64,000 bases of DNA from Bacillus_AB infantis_C (GTDB lineage: Bacteria; Bacillota; Bacilli; Bacillales; Cytobacillaceae): contig NZ_JBNILH010000002.1 in NCBI RefSeq assembly GCF_050107595.1, positions 124,001 to 188,000 of the forward strand, read 5' to 3'. Position 1 is the first letter of the stretch. Every line of letters begins with the position of its first letter. Below are positions 58,070 to 64,000 of the stretch, piece by piece. Under the pieces are notes generated by a model that searched no databases, had not been told where the DNA came from, and saw nothing but the letters and a program-made list of their open reading frames with translations. The translations under genes and the position numbers were made by a program.

Positions 58070-58411
58070 ATGGGAGATTTTAAGAATTATAATGAGTTCT
58101 GGCCTTTTTACCTTTCGCAGCACAGCAAAAAATCCACAAGGACTTGGCATTTCATCGGCACTACTTTTGTGTATATCTGTATGGCTCTTGCCTTCATTTA
58201 TTTAAATTTCTGGTACATTATCCTGGCGCCGGTCATTGCTTACGGGTTTGCCTGGTTCTCCCATTTCTTTATTGAAGGAAACAAGCCTGCAACTTTTGGA
58301 CATCCATTCTGGTCGCTCCGGGCAGATTTCCAAATGTATTTTTATATTTTAACTGGTCAGCTTTCAAGGGAAATCGCCAATCTGCCTGTACAATATTCAG
58401 CAGAAAAATAG
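58070..58411 (+). CDS. DUF962 (Mpo1-like/YGL010w family) membrane protein
   Basis: A 113-residue membrane protein, MGDFKNYNEFWPFYLSQHSKKSTRTWHFIGT. Two central helices (about 33-60) and the conserved segments YLSQHS, RTWHFIG and SHFFIEGNKPATFGHPFWSLRADFQMY hold the histidines of the Mpo1 family. The yeast homologue Mpo1 is an iron-dependent dioxygenase of 2-hydroxy fatty acid alpha-oxidation. Whether the bacterial protein does the same is unknown. AAAGGAG precedes the ATG. Last gene of the operon, terminator after it. Confidence 0.85.
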   Translation: MGDFKNYNEFWPFYLSQHSKKSTRTWHFIGTTFVYICMALAFIYLNFWYIILAPVIAYGFAWFSHFFIEGNKPATFGHPFWSLRADFQMYFYILTGQLSREIANLPVQYSAEK

Positions 58412-58419
58412 ACTGTCAG

Positions 58420-58453
58420 AAAAGCATCCCAAATTGTGAGGATGCTTCTTTTC
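58420..58453 (+). terminator. Terminator after the DUF962 gene
   Basis: AAAGCATCC, 10-base loop, GGATGCTTCTTTT. Confidence 0.8.
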
Positions 58454-58566
58454 ATTCTAATTCAGCCGCATACTTGTCTTTGACACTATGGGGGAGGGGT
58501 AGTAATATAATCATAGGGATATAGTAATATTTTCCTGATAATAGACTAGGACGGGTGGACATCATT

Positions 58567-60591
58567 GTGAATAGCTATATTATTTCTGCAGCCGCCATGG
58601 TGCTGCTTGCGTTTATCTTTTTTTCTTCCGTTTTCCTGGGGAGCAGATATATCTATCAAAAACAAAAATATTCTCAGACATTGCTTCTTCCGATTTCCAG
58701 CTCCTTTTATGTGTGGCTGCAGCTGATGACCCTTCTAAGCATTTACGGATTTATCGAACCGTCAGATGCATTTACATTGCAAAGCCTGGCCATTTTTCTT
58801 TGCCAGGTCGCTGTTTATATGGTTCTTTTCCAATTTGCGGGAGTAAAAGATGACAAGGAAATGTCGCTCAAGAATCTGGTGCTGTGTGTTTTCTTTGTTA
58901 CATTGACAATCAGTATAGATGTTTATTTTGTCAGAAAAATAAATCCTTCGTTAGTTGTCAGTACTGAACATATTCTCATTGCCGGCTTATTCTTCATTAT
59001 TTCATTGTTCCTATGCTTCCGGTTCGTTCAGCAGATTTATATTGATAAAGTATTCAATAAGAAAAAGGTGCCTTTCTGGTTCCTTTCCTTTGGAGCGCTC
59101 CTGACAGCTTATACATTTGTGGGGAGCACCATTGAGATCATCAGGAGCTTGAACAGCAGCGGGGGTAACAGTTTATTCTTTACAGAAGTGCTTTCTATCC
59201 TGCTGCTCCTGGGTGTGACGACGGTTTACGGGGAAAAGCAGTATAACCGGAAAGAACAGGAATTGGTCGAAAGCAACAAACACCTCAATCACCTTGCCTA
59301 TCATGATACATTGACAGGACTTCCGAACAGGAGAAAGGTCATGCAGTCGATTGAGGAGTGGATGGCAGAGGATATCCAGTTTGCGGTTGTTTTTATCGAT
59401 CTGGACCATTTCAAGCATGTCAATGATCTTCTCGGCCATAATATCGGGGATGAGCTGCTCAAAGTAATTGCCTCCAGGCTGGAAGAGAATTCCGGCAGCG
59501 ATGATATTGTGGGCAGGCTTGGAGGCGATGAATTTATCATTTTGAAGCCAGTTAAGGAAAATCTGCAGCTTGACCATTTTTCAACAGAACTGATTGTTAA
59601 GGTTGTAGAGCCAGTCCGGATTCTTGAACATGAGATCGTTATTACAACGAGCATCGGGATAGCTTTATTTCCAACGCATGGGAAAGATGTTAATGACATC
59701 ATGAAAAAGGCGGATATAGCTATGTACAACTCCAAGGATAAAGGGAGGAATACGTACTTTATCTTTACGCTTGAGCTGGACGAGAGCATCATCCGCAAGA
59801 TGACATTAAAGGAAGATTTAAAGCATGCACTGGTGCGGAATGAACTGGAGGTGCACTTTCAGCCGAAAATCAGAGTATCTGATCAATCAGTGAATGGATT
59901 TGAAGCGCTTCTGAGATGGAAGCATCCTTCGATAGGCTTTATCCCCCCGGCTGAATTTATTCCGATAGCAGAGGAATCAGGGGCGATATCTGAAATAGGG
60001 AGCTGGGTCCTGCGGCAGGCCTGCAGGGAAATCTCCGATATTAACAAAAAATATGGCAGACAGTATATCATTTCTGTGAATTTCTCGATCAAGCAGCTCC
60101 TTCAAAAGGATATTGTGGAAACAGTTTCGGGCATCTTAAGTGAAACCGGCCTGGATCCTAAGTTTCTTGAGCTTGAAATAACAGAAAGGGTGGCCATGAA
60201 TGATGCCTATTCTGCAGGTGATGCTTTTATGCAGCTGCTTGATCTCGGGCTGATGCTGAGCGTCGACGATTTTGGAACAGGATATAATTCGCTGAGCAAT
60301 CTGCAGGAGCTGCAGATCCAGCGGCTTAAAATAGACAAAACCTTTATACAGCAGATGGAAAGTGATGAGCATAATAAAGCTTTGGTAGCTTCCATTGTGT
60401 CGATGGGCAAGCATCTTGGCATGCAAATCACTGCTGAGGGAGTTGAAACCCCGGAGCAGCTGTCATTCCTGATGGAAATCGGCTGTGATGAGGCGCAGGG
60501 CTTCTACTTCTCCAAGCCAAAGCCGATTGAGCAGATTATGAATACAATCAATGCCGGCAGCAAAGTTATAGCCGGGAAGGAGCAGCAATGA
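58567..60591 (+). CDS. Membrane GGDEF-EAL bifunctional c-di-GMP protein
   Basis: A 674-residue protein with seven N-terminal helices (about 5-225), a GGDEF domain (about 235-395, motif GRLGGDEFIIL intact, but with no RxxD inhibitory site) and an EAL domain (about 410-665). The EAL residues are kept: EALLRWKHP, ISVNFSIKQ, ITERVAM, DDFGTGYNSL, DKTFIQ, AEGVET and QGFYFSKP. Both synthesis and hydrolysis of c-di-GMP are thus possible. The start is uncertain; GTG 58567 has GGTGG 8 bases upstream. It overlaps the next gene by ATGA. Confidence 0.9.
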   Translation: MNSYIISAAAMVLLAFIFFSSVFLGSRYIYQKQKYSQTLLLPISSSFYVWLQLMTLLSIYGFIEPSDAFTLQSLAIFLCQVAVYMVLFQFAGVKDDKEMSLKNLVLCVFFVTLTISIDVYFVRKINPSLVVSTEHILIAGLFFIISLFLCFRFVQQIYIDKVFNKKKVPFWFLSFGALLTAYTFVGSTIEIIRSLNSSGGNSLFFTEVLSILLLLGVTTVYGEKQYNRKEQELVESNKHLNHLAYHDTLTGLPNRRKVMQSIEEWMAEDIQFAVVFIDLDHFKHVNDLLGHNIGDELLKVIASRLEENSGSDDIVGRLGGDEFIILKPVKENLQLDHFSTELIVKVVEPVRILEHEIVITTSIGIALFPTHGKDVNDIMKKADIAMYNSKDKGRNTYFIFTLELDESIIRKMTLKEDLKHALVRNELEVHFQPKIRVSDQSVNGFEALLRWKHPSIGFIPPAEFIPIAEESGAISEIGSWVLRQACREISDINKKYGRQYIISVNFSIKQLLQKDIVETVSGILSETGLDPKFLELEITERVAMNDAYSAGDAFMQLLDLGLMLSVDDFGTGYNSLSNLQELQIQRLKIDKTFIQQMESDEHNKALVASIVSMGKHLGMQITAEGVETPEQLSFLMEIGCDEAQGFYFSKPKPIEQIMNTINAGSKVIAGKEQQ

Positions 60592-61163
60592 ATATTCTAT
60601 GGGATTTTGATGGTACTCTTTTTGATACATATCCAGCATATACGCGCACCTTGAAAGAGGTGCTGGGAGAAAAAGCAGAATATGAAGATATTTACTCCCA
60701 ATTAAAGATTTCCTTTACCCATGCATTCGGTCATTATAACCTGGAGGAAGAGCAGATTGCCTATGTAAGAAAAATGGCAAGAAGTCTTAAGCCGCACGAT
60801 CTGCAGCCATTTCCGGGAGTGAAGGATGTGCTGAAAAGGGCCGGGTGCAATGTCATCATGACCCATAAAGAAAGGGAGGATGTGCTGGCCATCCTGGAGC
60901 ATCATAATATGGCCTCTTTATTTGCCGATATGGTCGCCGGGGATGATGGATATCCTAGGAAGCCGCATAAAGCCTCTTATGAATATCTGCATGGCAAAAA
61001 CAGCATTGATCTGGCCATCGGGGACAGGGAACTCGATATTCTGCCGGCGAAGGAACTCTGCATCAGGACCTGCCTTTTCCAGAATAGTACACCTGGCGCG
61101 GATTATTATTTGTCTCGGTATGAAGATTTTGACACTGTTATCGGATGGGAAGAATTTAAATAA
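60588..61163 (+). CDS. HAD-superfamily hydrolase
   Basis: A 191-residue HAD phosphatase. DxDGT is WDFDGTLFDT with the nucleophile Asp6, motif II is IMTHK, and motif III/IV is IGDRELDILPAKELCIRT. It resembles phosphoglycolate phosphatase-like proteins with a helical cap (about 15-80). Overlap with the GGDEF-EAL gene (ATGA) suggests functional linkage; the substrate is unknown. Terminator follows. Confidence 0.88.
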   Translation: MNILWDFDGTLFDTYPAYTRTLKEVLGEKAEYEDIYSQLKISFTHAFGHYNLEEEQIAYVRKMARSLKPHDLQPFPGVKDVLKRAGCNVIMTHKEREDVLAILEHHNMASLFADMVAGDDGYPRKPHKASYEYLHGKNSIDLAIGDRELDILPAKELCIRTCLFQNSTPGADYYLSRYEDFDTVIGWEEFK

Positions 61164-61167
61164 AAAT

Positions 61168-61196
61168 GAAAGAAGGCAGTGTGGCTGCCTTCTTTC
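61168..61196 (+). terminator. Terminator after the HAD gene
   Basis: GAAAGAAGGCAG, TGTGG loop, CTGCCTTCTTTC, T-rich tail. It lies between convergent genes and may work for both. Confidence 0.85.
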
Positions 61197-61207
61197 TGTT
61201 TCAATAA

Positions 61208-61630
61208 TTATAATTCAAGGGTTTCAAAAGTGCTTTCTTTGCTGTTCATTACCCTGACGTCTGCCGGCTGTATTTCGAGGACGATATAATTCGGGTCATT
61301 CGGTCCGTCAAACCATGGCTTTAAATGGTCATTCCATACTTTTTCCTTAAGATCTTCAGAAGCATTGACAGAGGCTCTCCCTTCGATTTCAAGGTACTCA
61401 TCTCCCAGCCCCTCGCCATCATAGCCGATAAGTATATGAACATTCGGATTCTCTTCAATTTCTTCTGTTTTATCGGTCTCTTTGCTTGTTGCAGTATAAA
61501 GCTTCAGCTCATCGTTGAAGAAGGTCATATAGCGTGTATGCGGCTTATTGTTTTTTACGGTAGCAAGCGTTCCTATTTTATTATCTTCCAAAATTTTAAG
61601 CACTTTATCTTTCACATCATTATTAGTCAT
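61208..61630 (-). CDS. ydaG: Pyridoxamine 5'-phosphate oxidase-like general stress protein (YdaG-like)
   Basis: A 140-residue split-barrel flavin-binding protein: IGTLATVKNNKPHTRYMTFF, LYTATSKETDKTEEIEENPNV and EIEGRASVNASEDL segments match general stress protein 26 (YdaG), which has the same length. Probably binds FMN; the reaction is unknown. ATG 61628-61630 has GGAGGGGATTCT upstream and lies within the end of the preceding gene. The SigB-like promoter at 62062 would drive it, as the B. subtilis gene is SigB-dependent. Confidence 0.85.
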   Translation of the reverse strand: MTNNDVKDKVLKILEDNKIGTLATVKNNKPHTRYMTFFNDELKLYTATSKETDKTEEIEENPNVHILIGYDGEGLGDEYLEIEGRASVNASEDLKEKVWNDHLKPWFDGPNDPNYIVLEIQPADVRVMNSKESTFETLEL

Positions 61631-61883
61631 AAGAATCCCCTCCGATTTTGTCTTTATTAATTGTTTCGAAGTCTGCATTATACTTTTCTTCACTGGAGGA
61701 ATTATCTTTCGTGTTCCTCCCCATCTTCTCCTCGTGCTGCTCCTGCTTTAGGTCCTCGAGAGGAATGGTATCGACATTCTGCTCTTCCTTGAATTTATCG
61801 TAGATGCTTTCTTTGTCGGTTTTGAACTGCTCAGGGTTGTCCATGTTTTGCTGTTCGTATTTACCGTCTTTTTCGCCTGCCAT
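61623..61883 (-). CDS. Small hydrophilic protein, unknown
   Basis: An 86-residue strongly hydrophilic, acidic protein (many D, E, K, N, Q), with MAGEKDGKYEQQNMDN at the start and no membrane segment. Predicted disordered. ATG 61883 has GAGGTGA upstream, and the stop overlaps the start of the ydaG-like gene by 8 bases. With its small neighbour (61907) it may be a stress-induced solute-like protein. Confidence 0.75.
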   Translation of the reverse strand: MAGEKDGKYEQQNMDNPEQFKTDKESIYDKFKEEQNVDTIPLEDLKQEQHEEKMGRNTKDNSSSEEKYNADFETINKDKIGGDSYD

Positions 61884-61906
61884 GCATAATCACCTCTTAT
61901 ACGAGA

Positions 61907-62026
61907 TTATTTTTGGTTTTTTTCTGTTTTGGAGCCTTCCCGCTGCGGTTCGATATCTTTGTTGTGTTCTTTCTTCTTTTCCTGTTCAATTGAGTCATTG
62001 TCCTGGTGTTTATTTGTATCAGCCAT
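61907..62026 (-). CDS. 39-residue hydrophilic peptide, probable stress protein
   Basis: A 39-residue charged peptide: MADTNKHQDNDSIEQEKKKE... ending KTEKNQK, no aromatic residues. GGAGG lies 7-8 bases before the ATG at 62024-62026. It begins the three-gene minus-strand operon with the 86-residue gene and the ydaG-like gene. It is 36 bp from a SigB-like promoter. No known family was recognised. Confidence 0.7.
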   Translation of the reverse strand: MADTNKHQDNDSIEQEKKKEHNKDIEPQREGSKTEKNQK

Positions 62027-62061
62027 GAATATAACCTCCTTGATGATTGTGTAATAGTACA

Positions 62062-62086
62062 TTACCCTTTTTCAGAAGTGAAAAAC
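62062..62086 (-). promoter_or_regulatory. SigB-like promoter of the stress operon
   Basis: On the minus strand GTTTTT, 13 bases, GGGTAA: four and five of six matches to GTTTAA/GGGTAT with canonical spacing. YdaG is SigB-controlled in B. subtilis, which supports it. Confidence 0.55.
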
Positions 62087-62171
62087 CGGGAGGGGAATTT
62101 CAATGTGCAGCCGGCGGAGGGAGGGCTTCAATTATATATGTTTGTCAGTGGTTCTCCTGCAAACAAAAACA

Positions 62172-62209
62172 ATAATAAAAAAGGCCCGCTGCATATGCAG
62201 CGGACCTTT
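62172..62209 (-). terminator. Terminator after tRNA-Arg
   Basis: Minus strand: AAAGGTCCGCTGCATATGCAGCGGGCCTTTTTTATTATT, a 14-bp stem with T-run. Confidence 0.85.
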
Positions 62210-62216
62210 CAATATA

Positions 62217-62290
62217 CGTCCCAGAAGAGATTCGAACTCCCGACCTACAGTTTAGGAAACTGTTGCTCTATCCTGCTGAGCTACTGGGAC
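62217..62290 (-). tRNA. tRNA-Arg (anticodon CCT)
   Basis: A 74-nt cloverleaf on the minus strand: acceptor GTCCCAG/CTGGGAC, anticodon stem ACAGT/ACTGT with loop TTCCTAA (anticodon CCT, reads AGG), T stem GGGAG/CTCTT with loop TTCGAAT, discriminator G. CCA is not encoded. Promoter and terminator of its own. Confidence 0.93.
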
Positions 62291-62300
62291 AACGTTATTT

Positions 62301-62329
62301 ATTATATAACCTTTTTACCTGCTGGTCAA
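62301..62329 (-). promoter_or_regulatory. SigA promoter of tRNA-Arg
   Basis: Minus strand TTGACC, 17 bases, TATAAT, about 10 bp before the tRNA 5' end. Confidence 0.8.
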
Positions 62330-62431
62330 TAATGATCTAAAAAAAATCCTGTTTTTTTGAAAGGCTTTTCTGCATGAATTTTCCTTGCAGTGGGACAATA
62401 GTGGATATTTCTTAAGTGAGTTGGTGAATAG

Positions 62432-63778
62432 ATGTTCAAGGGCGGCAACAAAAGGGAAGAGCTCCTCCGGTTTTTAAAGGAGAAGGCGGGCCATGCATCA
62501 GATACAGCCGTTCAGGAGTTAAAAGGGGCTAATATCTCTGTCTATCTATTTTATATCAAAAGTATTTGCGATACCGACAAAATCCAGGAGCAGCTGGTAA
62601 AGCCCTTTTTCCAGCTGAAGGATGAAGCGGGATATAAAAAATATATCTGTTCCCTGTCCGGCATCAGTGAGCTTGGGGACAGAGGAAAGGCTCTGAAGGA
62701 TTTGATGAGGGGCTCGGCGATCCTGCTGTTCAGGGACACTTTCTATGTTCTGCAGCTAAAGAAATATATAAGCCAGGGAGTCAAGGATGCAACTGTCGAA
62801 ACAACCATCCAGGGACCTCAGACTGCATTGAGCGAAGACCTTGGAACAAATCTTAACATCATCCGCCACCGCTATCATAAGACAAGCTTAACGGTGGAAG
62901 AAAACGAAATAGGTTCTGTTTCGGGGCTGGGCCTTCTGCTCCTCTATGACAAGGAAAAGATTGAGGAAGACATCCTTCAAGGGATAAAAAAGAAAATAGA
63001 GAGCATCAAAGCTTCACAGAAAATCGTCCAGTCAGCAGGAGAAATCCATAGAATGCTGACGCCGCGGGAGAAAACGCTCTTTCCTGTATTTATGATCACT
63101 GAGAGGACGGACCGGATAGCCCTTAATCTTGCACAGGGAAAAATAGTCATCCTTATTGAAGGATCTCCTTTCGGCCTGATACTGCCGGCAGTTTTCTTTG
63201 ACTTTATGAGCTCTATGGAAGACCTGTACCAGCCCTATTGGGTTTCAAGGTTTTTAATCACTCTGCGGTATCTTGGCCTGTTCATCAGTCTGCTGCTTCC
63301 TGGCCTTTATGTGGCCATTACTTCTTATAATCCTGAAGTCTTCCAGGTCCAGCTTGCACTGGGAATCGCGGGAAGCCGGTCATCAGTCCCTTATCCCTCC
63401 TATCTGGAGGTGCTGTTCATGCTGATTATGATGGAACTTTTGACAGAAGCATCCATCAGGCTGCCTAAATCGATCGGATCGACAGCGACGACGGTTGGAG
63501 GATTGATTCTGGGGCAGGCTGCCACAGAAGCGGGGCTGGTATCGAACATCATGATTATCATCGTCTCAGCTGTGGCTATCTCCAATTTTGTGATTCCAAT
63601 CAATGAAATGAGCTTCTCAATGAGGGTAACGAAATATGTCATCCTTCTTCTCGCAGCCATGACCGGAATGATTGGCCTGGTTATAGGCCTGATGGGCCTG
63701 CTTATATTCCTTGTACGATTGGACAGCTTTGGAAAGCCGTATCTGAAAATGTTTTTTGGCGAAGGCAGTAAACAGTAG
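62432..63778 (+). CDS. Spore germination protein, GerA family alpha subunit (GerAA/GerKA-like)
   Basis: A 448-residue GerA-type receptor subunit: soluble N-terminal domain (about 1-225; LMRGSAILLFRDTFYVLQLKKYISQG and IQGPQTALSEDLGTNLNIIRHR are family segments) and a C-terminal membrane domain with helices from about 245 on (including EASIRLPKSIGSTATTVGGLILGQAATEAGLVS). It sits in the inner spore membrane and senses nutrients. Somewhat shorter than the usual 480-500 residues. The ribosome site is weak. Followed by a GerAB-type gene. Confidence 0.93.
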   Translation: MFKGGNKREELLRFLKEKAGHASDTAVQELKGANISVYLFYIKSICDTDKIQEQLVKPFFQLKDEAGYKKYICSLSGISELGDRGKALKDLMRGSAILLFRDTFYVLQLKKYISQGVKDATVETTIQGPQTALSEDLGTNLNIIRHRYHKTSLTVEENEIGSVSGLGLLLLYDKEKIEEDILQGIKKKIESIKASQKIVQSAGEIHRMLTPREKTLFPVFMITERTDRIALNLAQGKIVILIEGSPFGLILPAVFFDFMSSMEDLYQPYWVSRFLITLRYLGLFISLLLPGLYVAITSYNPEVFQVQLALGIAGSRSSVPYPSYLEVLFMLIMMELLTEASIRLPKSIGSTATTVGGLILGQAATEAGLVSNIMIIIVSAVAISNFVIPINEMSFSMRVTKYVILLLAAMTGMIGLVIGLMGLLIFLVRLDSFGKPYLKMFFGEGSKQ

Positions 63779-63794
63779 AAGCAAGGAGGTTCGA

Positions 63795-64000
63795 ATGACT
63801 AGCCGTTATTTTTATTATTTAATCCTGCTGAATATGCTTGCCAATATCATTGTGTTTGTACCAAAGCTCCTCATTGAAGAACGTACCGGCGGAGCCATGA
63901 TGTCTATGATGGCGGCTTTGCCTCTTGGGGTGCTCGGAGCTTATTTTTTTGCAAGGGCGATGAGCAGTTTCGAAGGAAAAAGCCTGCCTCAGATCTTGAA
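63795..64000 (+). CDS. Spore germination protein, GerB family (GerAB-like), 5' part
   Basis: The frame MTSRYFYYLILLNMLANIIVFVPK runs to the end of the window, so only the first 68 residues are visible. Two hydrophobic segments and the position 16 bp after the A subunit gene (AAGGAGG before the ATG) identify the GerAB/ amino acid permease-like B subunit, which carries the germinant-binding site. The C subunit gene would be expected next, outside the window. Confidence 0.85.
   Translation, partial: MTSRYFYYLILLNMLANIIVFVPKLLIEERTGGAMMSMMAALPLGVLGAYFFARAMSSFEGKSLPQIL

Overview
The window looks like the chromosome of a spore-forming Bacillaceae bacterium outside the close B. subtilis group. The evidence is the gene order, strong AGGAGG ribosome binding sites, many spore genes (cotO, cotZ, spoVIF, spoVA, a gerA-type locus) and recognisable SigA, SigB and SigK promoter shapes. 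From 1 to about 15.4 kb and from 31.9 to 38.2 kb the order matches my recollection of the B. subtilis yjbG-yjcH region: pepF, spxH, yjbI, yjbJ, yjbK, yjbL, relQ, nadK, yjbO, prpE, (mgtE inserted), yjbQ, fabI, cotO, cotZ, yjcA, then spoVIF, yjcD, yjcF, yjcG, yjcH.

Two accessory blocks sit between yjcA and spoVIF. The first (15.9-19.1 kb) is yhcN-type lipoprotein / spoVAC / spoVAD / spoVAE / DUF421, which has the composition of the spoVA2-type operons linked to spore heat resistance and dipicolinate handling. The second (19.7-31.8 kb) is a twelve-gene co-directional acyl-CoA cluster with its own TetR regulator and a probable operator at its promoter. It combines an ACAD10/11-like dehydrogenase, an SDR, an acyl-CoA ligase and a stand-alone APH-type kinase. 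That set resembles the lva (levulinate / 4-hydroxy acid) pathway, and a ComB-type phosphatase lies next to the kinase. This is the most interesting metabolic hypothesis here.

From 38.4 to 47.6 kb the window holds a TAXI-TRAP transporter (receptor, DUF1850, fused permease), a small WYL-like protein, an ABC exporter pair, a tRNA-Val, a luciferase-like monooxygenase, an NAD-dependent epimerase and a DUF3870 protein. From 47.7 to 58.4 kb is a complete dppABCDE-ykfABCD operon for uptake and intracellular breakdown of murein peptides, extended by a cytoplasmic class A beta-lactamase-like hydrolase and a DUF962 membrane protein. From 58.5 kb to the end are a membrane GGDEF-EAL protein coupled to a HAD hydrolase, a three-gene set with a SigB-like promoter including a ydaG-like protein, a tRNA-Arg, and the start of a ger(A-B) germinant receptor operon running off the edge.

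The most striking non-coding signal is a dispersed family of structured intergenic elements at five loci (13.9, 15.7, 19.4, 35.9 and 37.2 kb). Their hairpin stems differ between copies but stay base-paired while the loop is constant, and they lie next to terminators or stop codons. A second unusual feature is a pair of adjacent degenerate arrays, each with an almost exact 20-bp period, after pepF (1256-1550).
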